Shown in pieces: positions 41,260 to 50,103 of a DNA stretch of 64,000 nt (positions within the stretch are counted from its first letter, which is position 1; each line of letters starts with the position of its first letter). Where the stretch lies: positions 1-64,000 of the forward strand of contig NZ_JXTE01000048.1 of the NCBI RefSeq assembly GCF_000972385.1, given 5' to 3'. The position numbers were made by a program, and so were the translations under genes. The notes beneath the pieces are model-generated. The model worked only from the letters and a program-made list of their open reading frames with translations. It did not search any database and was not told where the DNA came from. The DNA is from Streptomyces sp. WM6386 (GTDB taxonomy: Bacteria; Actinomycetota; Actinomycetes; Streptomycetales; Streptomycetaceae).

Positions 41260-41937
41260 GTGCCTTCCCTGTTGCTGATCGAGGACGACGACGCCATCCG
41301 CACGGCCCTGGAGCTGTCACTGACGCGCCAGGGTCACCGGGTTGCCACGGCTGCCACCGGCGAGGACGGCCTGAAGCTGCTGCGTGAGCAGCGGCCGGAC
41401 CTGATCGTGCTGGATGTGATGCTGCCCGGCATCGATGGTTTCGAGGTGTGCCGGCGCATCCGGCGCACGGACCAGCTGCCGATCATTCTGCTGACCGCGC
41501 GCAGCGACGACATCGACATCGTCGTCGGACTGGAGTCCGGCGCCGACGACTATGTCGTCAAACCGATCCAGGGGCGGGTGCTGGACGCCCGGATCCGGGC
41601 CGTGCTGCGGCGCGGGGAACGCGAGTCGACCGACGCGGCGAGCTTCGGCTCCCTGGTCATCGACCGCGCGGCGATGACCGTCACGAAGAACGGCGAGGAC
41701 CTCCAGCTCACGCCCACCGAGCTCAGGCTGCTCCTGGAGCTGAGCCGGCGGCCCGGCCAGGCCCTGTCGCGGCAGCAGTTGCTGCGGCTGGTCTGGGAGC
41801 ACGACTACCTCGGTGACTCGCGCCTGGTGGACGCCTGTGTCCAGCGGCTGCGCGCCAAGGTCGAGGACGTGCCGTCGTCCCCGACCCTGATCCGCACGGT
41901 CCGGGGTGTCGGCTACCGGCTGGACACGCCTCAGTGA
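41260..41937 (+). CDS. afsQ1: Two-component response regulator AfsQ1
   Basis: This 225-residue OmpR/PhoB-type regulator starts at GTG 41260 (PSLLLIEDDDAIRTALELSL); an ATG nine bases earlier is possible. The receiver domain has the acidic pair EDDD, the phosphoacceptor Asp52 in LIVLDVMLPG, Thr in LLTAR and Lys in DDYVVKPIQG. The C-terminal winged helix ends RLRAKVEDVPSSPTLIRTVRGVGYRL. Sequence and order with sigQ and the kinase match AfsQ1, which activates antibiotic biosynthesis and links it to nitrogen and phosphate status. Its stop overlaps the kinase start (GTGA). Confidence 0.93.
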   Translation: MPSLLLIEDDDAIRTALELSLTRQGHRVATAATGEDGLKLLREQRPDLIVLDVMLPGIDGFEVCRRIRRTDQLPIILLTARSDDIDIVVGLESGADDYVVKPIQGRVLDARIRAVLRRGERESTDAASFGSLVIDRAAMTVTKNGEDLQLTPTELRLLLELSRRPGQALSRQQLLRLVWEHDYLGDSRLVDACVQRLRAKVEDVPSSPTLIRTVRGVGYRLDTPQ

Positions 41938-43484
41938 CCCAAGCGCAAGGGGGGATCCGCGGCTGGGCCGCGGCTCGCAAGGGACATCTGACACGACTGC
42001 GCTTCACCAGTCTGCGGCTGCGGCTCGTCGTGGTCTTCGGACTCGTGGCGCTCACCGCCGCGGTGTCCGCGTCCGGGATCGCCTACTGGCTCAACCGCGA
42101 GGCGGTGCTCACCCGCACCCAGGACGCGGTGCTGCGCGACTTCCAGCAGGAGATGCAGAACCACGCGGGTCTGCTGCCCGAGCTCCCCGAGCAGTACGAA
42201 CTCCAGCGCACCGCGCAGGAGATGGCCAACAGCAGCCAGCGCTTCAGCGTGCTGCTCGTCGCGAAGGGCTCCGACGGCGAGGCGCTGTACGCCAACTCCG
42301 GTGCCCTGAACGGCTTCGCGGTCCAGGACGTCCCCACGTCGCTGCGGGCCGCGGTGAACGAGACGCAGGAGGTCGACTCCTCCAACAAGTACGCGTACCA
42401 CCTGTACTGGCAGCGGATCGTCGACGACGGCACCCCGTATCTCGTGGCCGGCACGAAGGTCATCAACGGCGGCACCACCGGCTACATGCTCAAGTCGCTG
42501 GAGCCGGAGGCGAAGGACCTCAACTCCCTTGCCTGGTCGCTCGGTATCGCCACCGGTCTCGCGCTGATCGGCTCGGCGCTGCTCGCGCAGGCCGCCGCCA
42601 CGACCGTACTGAAGCCGGTGCACCGGCTCGGGGTCGCCGCCCGCCGGCTCGGCGAGGGCAAGCTGGACACCCGGCTGAGGGTGTCCGGCACCGATGAACT
42701 CGCGGATCTGTCACGGACGTTCAACGACGCGGCCGAGGCCCTGGAGAAACGGGTCGACGACATGGCCGGGCGGGACGAGGCGTCCCGGCGGTTCGTCGCC
42801 GACATGAGCCATGAGCTGCGTACGCCGCTCACCGCGATCACCGCCGTGACGGAGATCCTGGAGGAGGAGCTGGAGGCGGAGTCGGGTTCGATGGACCCGA
42901 TGATCGAGCCTGCGGTCCGGCTGGTCGTCAGCGAGACGCGGCGCCTCAACGACCTCGTCGAGAACCTGATGGAGGTCACCCGCTTCGACGCGGGTACCGC
43001 CCGTCTCGTCCTGGACGACGTCGACGTCGCGGACCAGATCACCGCCTGCATCGACGCGCGGGCCTGGCTGGACGCGGTGGACCTGGACGCCGAACGCGGC
43101 ATCCACGCCCGGCTCGACCCGCGCCGCCTGGACGTGATCATGGCGAACCTCGTCGGCAACGCGCTCAAGCACGGCGGTTCGCCGGTGCGGGTGGCGGTGC
43201 GTGCGGCGGACGACTCGGTCGTCATCGAGGTGCGGGACCACGGGCCCGGCATCCCGGAGGACGTCCTGCCGCATGTCTTCGACCGGTTCTACAAGGCGAG
43301 CGCGTCGCGCCCCCGCTCCGAGGGCAGCGGACTCGGCCTCTCCATCGCCCTGGAGAACGCCCATATCCACGGCGGCGAGATCACCGCCGCGAACTCCCCC
43401 GAGGGCGGCGCGGTCTTCACGCTGCGACTGCCCAGGGACGGGTCGGAGCTGGCGCTGGAGGGCGAGGGGGAGAAGAACCCATGA
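41934..43484 (+). CDS. afsQ2: Sensor histidine kinase AfsQ2
   Basis: This 516-residue membrane kinase starts at GTG in a 4-base overlap with afsQ1. TM1 (LRLVVVFGLVALTAAVSASGIAYWL, about 28-52) and TM2 (about 200-225) flank an extracytoplasmic sensor domain. Then come HAMP (KPVHRLGVAARRLGEGKLDTRLRVSGTDELADLSRTFN), the H box FVADMSHELRTPLTA (His about 293), the N box VGNALKHGG and the G boxes DHGPGIP and GSGLGLSIA. It phosphorylates AfsQ1. The signal is unknown from sequence. Its end overlaps the lipoprotein gene by four bases. Confidence 0.93.
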   Translation: MTQAQGGIRGWAAARKGHLTRLRFTSLRLRLVVVFGLVALTAAVSASGIAYWLNREAVLTRTQDAVLRDFQQEMQNHAGLLPELPEQYELQRTAQEMANSSQRFSVLLVAKGSDGEALYANSGALNGFAVQDVPTSLRAAVNETQEVDSSNKYAYHLYWQRIVDDGTPYLVAGTKVINGGTTGYMLKSLEPEAKDLNSLAWSLGIATGLALIGSALLAQAAATTVLKPVHRLGVAARRLGEGKLDTRLRVSGTDELADLSRTFNDAAEALEKRVDDMAGRDEASRRFVADMSHELRTPLTAITAVTEILEEELEAESGSMDPMIEPAVRLVVSETRRLNDLVENLMEVTRFDAGTARLVLDDVDVADQITACIDARAWLDAVDLDAERGIHARLDPRRLDVIMANLVGNALKHGGSPVRVAVRAADDSVVIEVRDHGPGIPEDVLPHVFDRFYKASASRPRSEGSGLGLSIALENAHIHGGEITAANSPEGGAVFTLRLPRDGSELALEGEGEKNP

Positions 43485-44125
43485 GCGTGACGCGAGGGCG
43501 GGGGCGGCGGGCCATGAGCACCGTGACCGTACGACGGCTGCTGGCACTGCCCGTGCTGGCGGCGCTGGCCACCGGGTGCGGCATCCGGGCCACCGAGGTC
43601 CCGACGGACTTCGGGCCCGCGCCCTCACGGGTGCACTGCTCCGTCTCGGAGCCGGACATCTCCGCGCAGTCCTCGCGCGGCCTTGCGGTGCAGGTGTTCC
43701 TGCTGTGCGGTTCGTCGCTGGTGGCCGTCGACCGGACGGTGAGCGTCGAGGAGGGTACGGCGGACTCGCGGCGGCGGGTGCTGGTGGCGCAGGAGCTGCT
43801 CAACCAGCTGGCCGCGGCGCCGTCCGCCGGCGAGGCGGAGGCCGGGTACCGGACGACCGTGCGCGACGGCATGACGGTGACCGGGCCGCGTCGCGAGGAC
43901 CCCGAGGACACTCTCCGGCTGAGCTTCCCGCCGGATGCCCTCGCCAAGTCCTCCCTCGCCCAGATCGTCTGCACGTTCTCCGACTCCGCCGCCGCCGAGG
44001 GCGACGGCTCGGTCATCCTCGGCGGCCCGGACGGCGCCGCCCCGCGCCGCTACGAGTGCACCGACGAGGTCCGCGCCGAACCGAACAGCGCGAAACCGCC
44101 GTCGACGGAGGTCACGGACGGCTGA
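43481..44125 (+). CDS. AfsQ-operon lipoprotein
   Basis: This 214-residue protein begins in an ATGA overlap with afsQ2. After a basic start comes a second Met (STVTVRRLLALPVLAALATGC) with a lipobox ATG-C, so the mature protein is probably lipid-anchored. The extracytoplasmic part (RVHCSVSEPDISAQ ... FLLCGSSLVAVDRTV) contains the GerMN-like arrangement seen in several actinobacterial lipoproteins coupled to kinases, but the match is weak. As the third gene of the operon (AfsQ3-like) it may modulate signal sensing by AfsQ2. No direct evidence here shows how. Confidence 0.82.
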   Translation: MSVTRGRGRRAMSTVTVRRLLALPVLAALATGCGIRATEVPTDFGPAPSRVHCSVSEPDISAQSSRGLAVQVFLLCGSSLVAVDRTVSVEEGTADSRRRVLVAQELLNQLAAAPSAGEAEAGYRTTVRDGMTVTGPRREDPEDTLRLSFPPDALAKSSLAQIVCTFSDSAAAEGDGSVILGGPDGAAPRRYECTDEVRAEPNSAKPPSTEVTDG

Positions 44126-44196
44126 TGTACGGGTGTGGCGGACGCCTCACCCGTATGCCCGGAACCGATCCCGCCGCACCCCGCGTCTAGGGGGTC

Positions 44197-44748
44197 GTGC
44201 AGCGTCAAGGCTCCATCGGCAGCAGCGCCGTGATCCGCATGCGGGCGGCGGGGGGTTTCCTCCTCGTCGCGCATCTCGCGTTCGTGGCCTGGCTCACCCT
44301 GAGACCGCTGGACGTCCCGTGGATGACGCCACCGAATCTCACCCCGCTCGCCGGTATCCGGGCCGACCTGGCCCTCGGCTGGCCGCAGGCCGCCCGGCGG
44401 ATCGGTGAGGCGGTCGTGCTGCTGGCCCCCCTCGGGGTGCTGTTCCCGCTGGCGCACGGCAGGCTGTACGTCTCCCCGCTCGCGTCCCTGATCCGCACGG
44501 TCGCCGCGGGCGCCCTGATCTCCCTCGGCATCGAACTGCTGCAGACCGGCGTCCCCGGTCAGGTCGTCGACATCGACTCGGTGCTCCTGAACACCGTGGG
44601 CGTGGCCCTCGCGCACGCCGCCTTCATCCCCGCGGGCCGCGCCTGGTTCCGCCGCAGGTCCCGGTCCCCCAGGCGGGCGGCCGTCCTCGCGGAGGAGTCC
44701 TCTCAGGGTCGTACCCCGACGATTCCCAGGGTCGGCATCGCACCGTAG
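44197..44748 (+). CDS. VanZ-family membrane protein
   Basis: This 183-residue protein starts at GTG 44197. It has four hydrophobic segments (about 19-36, 67-86, 97-116 and 125-142). The VanZ-like core reads LRPLDVPWMTPPNLTPLAGI, RIGEAVVLLAPLGVLFPLAHG and ISLGIELLQTGVPGQVVDIDSVLLNTVGVALAHA. The motif E(x)Q ... D(x)DS(x)xxNT is characteristic of VanZ-like proteins. The biochemical role is uncertain; VanZ itself confers teicoplanin tolerance. It is a probable single-gene unit downstream of the AfsQ operon. Confidence 0.87.
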   Translation: MQRQGSIGSSAVIRMRAAGGFLLVAHLAFVAWLTLRPLDVPWMTPPNLTPLAGIRADLALGWPQAARRIGEAVVLLAPLGVLFPLAHGRLYVSPLASLIRTVAAGALISLGIELLQTGVPGQVVDIDSVLLNTVGVALAHAAFIPAGRAWFRRRSRSPRRAAVLAEESSQGRTPTIPRVGIAP

Positions 44749-44838
44749 AGCGACGCTTTGCCCCCTTCGTCTCCGTAGTGTCGAAGACAGACGAGGCAGC
44801 CGGAAAGGCAGCCCGACGACGCTCACGAAGGAGCCGCA

Positions 44839-45048
44839 ATGTCCCGCCTTGCCCGCCCCACCAACGGCCGCATGATCGGCGGAGTGTGTGCCGCGCTGGC
44901 ACGGCGCTTCGGCACCTCCGCCACCACGATGCGGGTGATCTTCGTGCTCTCGTGCCTGCTGCCCGGCCCGCAGTTCCTGCTCTACATCGCCCTGTGGATC
45001 CTGTTCCCCTCCGAGGGCAAGGTGAACAAGACGCAGGCGGCCTGGTAA
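44839..45048 (+). CDS. PspC-domain small membrane protein
   Basis: This 69-residue protein starts at ATG 44839, with a GAAGGAG site at about 44826-44832. It has the PspC signature SRLARPTNGRMIGGVCAALARRFGTSATTMRVIFVLSCLLPGPQFLLYIALWILFPSE: one amphipathic stretch and one long transmembrane helix. PspC-type proteins act in envelope-stress sensing and, in actinobacteria, are often stand-alone. It is followed by a strong terminator. Confidence 0.9.
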   Translation: MSRLARPTNGRMIGGVCAALARRFGTSATTMRVIFVLSCLLPGPQFLLYIALWILFPSEGKVNKTQAAW

Positions 45049-45068
45049 CCGGCCTTTCGCGCATACGC

Positions 45069-45106
45069 CGATGGGGCGCACCCCGTACCAGGGGTGCGCC
45101 CCATCG
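45069..45106. terminator. Strong bidirectional hairpin after the PspC gene
   Basis: CGATGGGGCGCACCCC (45069-45084) and its perfect complement GGGGTGCGCCCCATCG (45091-45106) flank a 6-base loop, with GTTTT shortly after. It separates convergent genes. Confidence 0.93.
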
Positions 45107-45121
45107 GGGCGTTTTGCGGGT

Positions 45122-45481
45122 TCAGCCGAGCGGGATCCCGTTCAGCGGCAGACCCTGGGTGGGCAGCCCGGTCTGGCCGACCGGCAGACCGCCGAGCAGA
45201 CCGGCGACCGGCTTGGTCGGGCCGTCGGCGAGCGCGCTCTGAGCGGCGGGCGTCACGGCGGCCAGACCCGCGGCGAGCGCCGGCTGCGCCTGCGACAGCG
45301 CGTCACCGGCACCCGGCAGCGCCTTGGCGACATTCTCCGCCGGGAGCGTCTTGGTGACGGTGTCCAGCGCCTGGGAGGCGTCCGGAACGGCCGGGGCGGC
45401 GTTCGCGGCACCCGCACCGACGGCGGCGAAGGCGGCACCGAGGGCGGCGACACCGAGGGTCTTGGCAGCAGACTGCTTCAT
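45122..45481 (-). CDS. Small secreted Ala/Leu/Pro-rich protein
   Basis: This 119-residue protein starts at ATG 45481, with GAGGA about 12 bases upstream. The signal peptide KQSAAKTLGVAALGAAFAAVGAGAANAAP should be cleaved after ANA. The mature protein is rich in Ala, Leu, Pro and Gly (VPDASQALDTVTKTLPAENVAKALPG ... GLLGGLPVGQTGLPTQG) and has no cysteine. Its composition and layout resemble the secreted protein at 20985-21392. It is probably a cell-surface or extracellular structural protein. No function is assigned. Confidence 0.78.
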   Translation of the reverse strand: MKQSAAKTLGVAALGAAFAAVGAGAANAAPAVPDASQALDTVTKTLPAENVAKALPGAGDALSQAQPALAAGLAAVTPAAQSALADGPTKPVAGLLGGLPVGQTGLPTQGLPLNGIPLG

Positions 45482-45619
45482 GAAAATGCGTCCTCGAATG
45501 GGATGGCGGTGATGTGAGCGGTCCACGACCGTAAACACGCATCGGCATCCGCCGCAAACATCGAAATGCGGACGGATTGTGAATACCCGTCCGCATTTCG
45601 ATTCCCGAGAGATTCCCGA

Positions 45620-46783
45620 TCAGCCCTCTTCGGCCACAGAACCGCTGGTGGAGGCGGTCTGCTGGAACAGCCATTCGGACTTCAGCTCGGCATAACCGGG
45701 CTTGACGACGTCATTGATCATGGCCAGTCGTTCATCGAAAGGAATGAACGCTGATTTCATCGCATTGACGGAGAACCACTGCATGTCGTCGAGCGTGTAG
45801 CCGAATGCTCCGACCAGATGCTCGAATTCCCGGCTCATGCTCGTACCGGACATCAGCCGGTTGTCGGTGTTCACGGTGGCCCGGAAGTGCAGTCGGCGCA
45901 GCAGCCCGATCGGGTGCTCGGCATAGGAGTCGGCGGCCCCGGTCTGGAGGTTGGAGCTCGGGCACAGCTCCAGCGGGATGCGCTTGTCCCGGACGTAGGA
46001 GGCGAGCCGGCCGAGCTTGACCGAGCCGTCCTGGTGGACCTGGATGTCGTCGATGATGCGCACCCCGTGGCCGAGCCGGTCGGCGCCGCACCACTGCAGG
46101 GCCTGCCAGATGGAGGGCAGCCCGAAGGCTTCGCCGGCGTGGATGGTGAAGTGGTTGTTCTCGCGCTTGAGGTACTCGAACGCGTCGAGGTGCCGGGTGG
46201 GCGGGTAGCCGGCCTCGGCGCCCGCGATGTCGAAGCCCACCACGCCCAGATCGCGGTAGCGGTTGGCGAGTTCGGCGATCTCCAGGGCGCGGGCGGCGTG
46301 CCGCATCGCGGTGAGCAGGGCGCCGACGCGGATGCGCCGGCCGTTCGCGCGGGCGGTCCGCTCCCCTTCCCGGAAGCCCTCGTTGACGGCCTCGACGACC
46401 TCTTCGAGGCTGAGCCCGCCTTCGAGGTGCTGCTCTGGGGCGTACCGCACCTCGGCGTAGACGACCCCGTCGGCGGCTAGGTCCTCGGCGCACTCGGCGG
46501 CGACCCGGACCAGGGCCTCGCGGGTCTGCATCACACCGACGGTGTGGGAGAAGGTCTCCAAGTACCGTTCCAGCGAGCCGGAGTCGGCGGCCTCGCGGAA
46601 CCAGATGCCGAGCTTGTCGGCGTCGTGCTCGGGGAGTTGGGCGTACCCGGTGTCCCGGGCGAGCTCGACGACGGTGCCGGGGCGCAGCCCGCCGTCGAGG
46701 TGATCGTGCAGCAGAACCTTGGGTGCCCGGCGGATCTGGTCCGAGCTCGGGGTGGTTCCCGTCCGGTCAGTCTGGCTCGTCAT
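45620..46783 (-). CDS. add: Adenosine deaminase
   Basis: This 387-residue zinc enzyme deaminates (deoxy)adenosine to (deoxy)inosine. Metal and substrate motifs are [13 protein letters not shown] (first His pair), [13 protein letters not shown] [10 protein letters not shown], the Arg/His region [24 protein letters not shown], and [21 protein letters not shown] holding the second catalytic Asp. The length fits Streptomyces Add. The start (ATG 46783) lies 16 bases downstream of a CTACGCGCGTAG palindrome identical to those before PNP and deoC. The product inosine feeds PNP. Confidence 0.95.
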   Translation of the reverse strand: MTSQTDRTGTTPSSDQIRRAPKVLLHDHLDGGLRPGTVVELARDTGYAQLPEHDADKLGIWFREAADSGSLERYLETFSHTVGVMQTREALVRVAAECAEDLAADGVVYAEVRYAPEQHLEGGLSLEEVVEAVNEGFREGERTARANGRRIRVGALLTAMRHAARALEIAELANRYRDLGVVGFDIAGAEAGYPPTRHLDAFEYLKRENNHFTIHAGEAFGLPSIWQALQWCGADRLGHGVRIIDDIQVHQDGSVKLGRLASYVRDKRIPLELCPSSNLQTGAADSYAEHPIGLLRRLHFRATVNTDNRLMSGTSMSREFEHLVGAFGYTLDDMQWFSVNAMKSAFIPFDERLAMINDVVKPGYAELKSEWLFQQTASTSGSVAEEG

Positions 46784-46799
46784 TTCCGCACTCTAACTC

Positions 46800-46811
46800 C
46801 TACGCGCGTAG
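46800..46811. promoter_or_regulatory. Nucleoside-regulon palindrome CTACGCGCGTAG (add copy)
   Basis: The third identical copy of the perfect 12-bp palindrome stands 16 bases before the leftward add start. Read towards add it continues as ATCTACGCGCGTAGGA, the same 16 bases as before PNP. Confidence 0.85.
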
Positions 46812-46896
46812 ATCGCTCGGTGTACAACTCCGTCGATACGTAACGGTGACCGCCCCGACGGGTGGAGTACACGGACGCTTCTGACACTGTTCTGTC

Positions 46897-47658
46897 ATGG
46901 CACAGCAAGCGACGCCGGTTCGCACGGCCCGGCTGGGACGGGCACTCGGTCCGGAACCGACGGCGGTGAGCGGGGTGGTGCTGCTGCTCCCCGGCGGCGA
47001 GGAGAGCTCTGATCGCAGACCGTCCTCCATGATGGCGACCGCGTCCGTCCGCGCCCTCGGCCGCCGGCTGGCGCGCGCGGGCCGGGAGGACGGCCTGGCC
47101 ACCCATGTCGTCCACTACCGCTACCGCGGCTGGAACGGCACACAGGCACATCTCGCCCGGGACGCCGACTGGGCCACGGAGGAGGTCGTACGGCGCTACG
47201 GCGACGTCGCCGTGTGCCTGGCCGGCGTCGACATGGGCGCCCGGGCCGCGCTGCACGCGGGCGGCCACGAGGCCGTCAACTCCGTGCTGGCCATCGCCCC
47301 TTGGCTGCCCGAGGAGGACGTGGCGGCGCCCCCCGAACCGGTGAAGCAGCTCGCGGGCCGACGGGTGCTGGTGGTGCACGGCACGAACGACGCGCGCACG
47401 GATCCGGAGCTGTCGTTCCGACTCGCGGCGCGGGCGAAGAAGGCCAACCGGGACGTCTGCCGGTTCGAAGTCCACTCCGACGGGCACGCGTTGCGCCAGC
47501 ACCGGGACGAAGTCCACGCGCTGGCCGAGGACTTCGTCATGGGATCGCTGTTCGGCCGCGCGTTCTCACGCCCGGTCGAGGACGCCCTGGCCGCCCCGCC
47601 GCCGCTGGGGCTGCGGATGCCGCTGGCGGCGGGCTTCGGGCGGTCGCTGCGGCGGTAG
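46897..47658 (+). CDS. Alpha/beta hydrolase
   Basis: This 253-residue protein has an alpha/beta hydrolase fold related to dienelactone-hydrolase-like proteins. It contains GVVLLLPGGEE near the start, a nucleophile-elbow position CLAGVDMGARAAL (Asp where Ser is usual: G-V-D-M-G), an acid in VVHGTNDARTDPELSF and a His in VHSDGHALRQHRDEV. If the elbow is read correctly, the nucleophile serine is absent and the activity could be altered. The substrate is unknown. It diverges from add, with the palindrome in the shared 113-base region. Confidence 0.78.
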   Translation: MAQQATPVRTARLGRALGPEPTAVSGVVLLLPGGEESSDRRPSSMMATASVRALGRRLARAGREDGLATHVVHYRYRGWNGTQAHLARDADWATEEVVRRYGDVAVCLAGVDMGARAALHAGGHEAVNSVLAIAPWLPEEDVAAPPEPVKQLAGRRVLVVHGTNDARTDPELSFRLAARAKKANRDVCRFEVHSDGHALRQHRDEVHALAEDFVMGSLFGRAFSRPVEDALAAPPPLGLRMPLAAGFGRSLRR

Positions 47659-47746
47659 CCGACAGCACCGCCCGGCGGTGACCGACACCGTCACGCGCTG
47701 CACAGCGCCCTCACGCCTCTCTCATGACCCCCTTGCGACTCTTTAC

Positions 47747-47761
47747 TGAAAATGATTATCG
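47747..47761. promoter_or_regulatory. Zur-like box TGAAAATGATTATCG
   Basis: The 15-mer differs at two positions from the known Streptomyces Zur-type consensus TGAAAATGATTTTCA. It lies 50 bases upstream of the first gene of a metal ABC transporter operon, so repression by zinc-loaded Zur is expected. Confidence 0.8.
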
Positions 47762-47810
47762 TCTTTACGTGCCCATGGGGGCATGTCCATGACCTAAGGG
47801 GGGTCTTCTT

Positions 47811-48455
47811 TTGCGTACCCGCAACCGTCTGCTGACCGTCGCCGGCCTCGCCGCCGCCACGCTCGCCACCGCCGGTCTCAACTCCTCCGCGTTCGCCGCG
47901 ACGACGCTGTCGTCCGGCCATGTCGACGTCCTCGACGCCGACTGGGACGGCTCCGCGCTGAGCCTGCACGCCCATGACGAGGAGAACGACACCGAGTACG
48001 ACCCCGCGGACCTGACGCTGGCCGTCCCGACCGCCGCGAAGGTCACCAACCCGGGCTACACCTTCCTCGGTTCGGGCAGCCAGGTCTGGCTGCTGCCGGA
48101 CACCGAGGCCGAGGCGACCGCCGCCGGGGTGCTCTTCCCCGGCGTCTCCACCGAGCACCTGACCACGGGGGTCTTCGCCAACAATAACGTCACGTTCACC
48201 CTCGTCAGCGCCACCCGCAACGGCGCCTCGACCGAGGACTTCAGCGTCTACGCCGGCAGCGGCAGCCGCTGGTTCGACAGTGACACCGCCACCGGCAGCT
48301 TCAAGTCCAGAACCTTCGCCGTCGCCACCCACAACCACGCCAACTGGGCCTTCGAGGAGGCCGGCACCTACCAGCTGACGTTCCGGGTCTCCGGCACGGT
48401 CGGCGGTGTCGCCAAGACCGCCACCGGGACCTACACCGTCGTCGTCAGCTCATGA
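47811..48455 (+). CDS. Secreted repeat protein of the anchored-repeat metal transport system
   Basis: This 214-residue protein starts at TTG 47811 after AAGGGGGG. The signal peptide LLTVAGLAAATLATAGLNSSAFA is followed by one copy of a beta-rich wall repeat. The repeat begins SSGHVDVLDADWDGSALSLHAHDEEN and closes with THNHANWAFEEAGTYQLTFRVSGTVGG. The HxH-xx-W-x-F-xxx-GTY pattern recurs in the next three proteins and could bind zinc. There is no C-terminal anchor. It is the first gene of the Zur-box operon and overlaps the next gene by four bases. It belongs to the choice-of-anchor/actinobacterial surface-repeat group (TIGR03769-like) by my reading. Confidence 0.85.
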   Translation: MRTRNRLLTVAGLAAATLATAGLNSSAFAATTLSSGHVDVLDADWDGSALSLHAHDEENDTEYDPADLTLAVPTAAKVTNPGYTFLGSGSQVWLLPDTEAEATAAGVLFPGVSTEHLTTGVFANNNVTFTLVSATRNGASTEDFSVYAGSGSRWFDSDTATGSFKSRTFAVATHNHANWAFEEAGTYQLTFRVSGTVGGVAKTATGTYTVVVSS

Positions 48456-50089
48456 GGGAAGCCCTGACGCGCGGCGGGCGCGCCTTCACGGCGGCCGCTC
48501 TCACCACGACGGCAGCGGTGCTCCTGTGCGCGGCAGGGCTGGTCGTCGCCGGCGGCAGCGGGGACGCCCGCGCCGCCGGCGGTGCCGTCGTCCTGGACGA
48601 GGGCGAACTCGACTTCACGCCCCGGCAGGTGGACGGCAGGCCGCAGTTGCAGATCGACGACCGCGGAGGTGGCACCACCGTCGTACGCGAACCGTCCGAG
48701 GTCGTCCTGCACGTCGTACCGTCCGCCCTCCAGTACACGCCGGACCCGGTGGCCACGGCGCTGGGGTCCACGAACATGGACTCCTGGCAGCTGGGCGGCT
48801 GGGAGGCGGCGAACATCTTCGCGGCCGAGCCGGGCTGGAAGGGCACCGAGGCGGGCGGGGACACCCAGGTCGCGCTGTCCGGGTTCGAGGGGCCCGGGGT
48901 CTTCGGTCTGGCCACGTACACGCGGGAGATCGACAGTGCGAACGGCCCGGCGATCGCCCATCTCGGCAGCGCGGAGGGCGTACCGCGGTCCTTCACCCTG
49001 GCCGGGGACGCGGAACGGCTGCTGCCCATCTGGCAGTTCACCGCGGAAGGCGTCTACCGGCTCACCTTCACCGTGACCACGGGCGGCGCCACCGACACCG
49101 AGACCCTGGCCGTGGTGGTGGGCGACGACGCCGATCCGTCGACCGTGATGCCGGGCGACGGGACCACGTCGACACCGCCCGCCAGTCCCACTCCGACCCC
49201 CACCGCCACGACGCACGTCATCTCCGAGGGGCACGTCGACATGGCGGCCCGGAAGATCGACGGCGAGCTGGAGTTCCAGCTCAAGGAGGGCTCCGAACTC
49301 GACCACACATGGCACGAGCCGAGCGGGGTCGTCCTGCACGTACGGCCCGCCGCCAAGCGGAGGATCCCCGAGGGTTACGACTTCCTCGGCACCCCGGGCG
49401 ACGCGGTGTGGTGGCTGCCGTTGCAGCAGAACGCCGGGATCGTGTGGCCCGGCTGGAACACCGGGGAGTTCCCCAGGGCCGAGCTCGACGGCAAGGTCTC
49501 CTTCCGGCTGGACTCCGTCCAGGGGCCCGGAAACATCGCGATGTTCTACAGCGACTCCACAGGCACCCCGGTCGTCCCGCTCAACAGCGGCGACGGACTG
49601 CCCGACACCCACACCCTCGCCGGGGGCACACACGCCCACTTCGACTGGGCCTTCTCCGCCGAGGGCGTCTACCGCACCACCTTCACCGTCAGCGCCACGC
49701 TCGCCGACGGCACGCGGGTCGCCGACACGCAGACCCTCGCCTGGGTGGTCGGGGACGGCACCGATCCGTCGACGGTGACACCGGGGGCGGGGGACGAACC
49801 GACGGCCACGCCCACGACGACACCGACGGCCGGTGCGAGCGAGACCGCTTCGGCGACGCCCACGGCCACCGCTGCCGCTTCCGCGTCGGAATCGACATCG
49901 GTATCGGCTGCCGCTTCCGGGTCACCGGGTGCGGCGGCCTCCGGGGCGGCGGTGAGCGTCGAGGGCTCCTCCGGCTCGCTCGCCTCCACCGGTGCCCAGG
50001 TGTCGACGGTCGCGGGGATCGCGGTGGCCGCCCTGGTGATGGGTGGCGGTGCGGTGTTCCTCGTACGACGACGCCGTACGACCGACTGA
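48452..50089 (+). CDS. Sortase-anchored surface protein with two wall repeats
   Basis: This 545-residue protein begins in an ATGA overlap. It has a signal peptide (about 9-42) and two wall repeats, from LDEGELDFTPRQVDG and from ISEGHVDMAARKIDGELEF. They are joined by a Pro/Thr linker (TSTPPASPTPTPTATT). Repeat 1 closes LPIWQFTAEGVYRLTF, without the His pair; repeat 2 closes GTHAHFDWAFSAEGVYRTTF. A Ser/Ala/Thr-rich stalk precedes the sorting signal LASTGAQ, a hydrophobic helix and RRRRTTD. Covalent attachment to peptidoglycan by a sortase is expected. It resembles the ABC-transporter-associated surface proteins (TIGR03773-type) of actinobacteria. Confidence 0.87.
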   Translation: MREALTRGGRAFTAAALTTTAAVLLCAAGLVVAGGSGDARAAGGAVVLDEGELDFTPRQVDGRPQLQIDDRGGGTTVVREPSEVVLHVVPSALQYTPDPVATALGSTNMDSWQLGGWEAANIFAAEPGWKGTEAGGDTQVALSGFEGPGVFGLATYTREIDSANGPAIAHLGSAEGVPRSFTLAGDAERLLPIWQFTAEGVYRLTFTVTTGGATDTETLAVVVGDDADPSTVMPGDGTTSTPPASPTPTPTATTHVISEGHVDMAARKIDGELEFQLKEGSELDHTWHEPSGVVLHVRPAAKRRIPEGYDFLGTPGDAVWWLPLQQNAGIVWPGWNTGEFPRAELDGKVSFRLDSVQGPGNIAMFYSDSTGTPVVPLNSGDGLPDTHTLAGGTHAHFDWAFSAEGVYRTTFTVSATLADGTRVADTQTLAWVVGDGTDPSTVTPGAGDEPTATPTTTPTAGASETASATPTATAAASASESTSVSAAASGSPGAAASGAAVSVEGSSGSLASTGAQVSTVAGIAVAALVMGGGAVFLVRRRRTTD

Positions 50090-50103
50090 GAGGAGGGAGC
50101 CCC

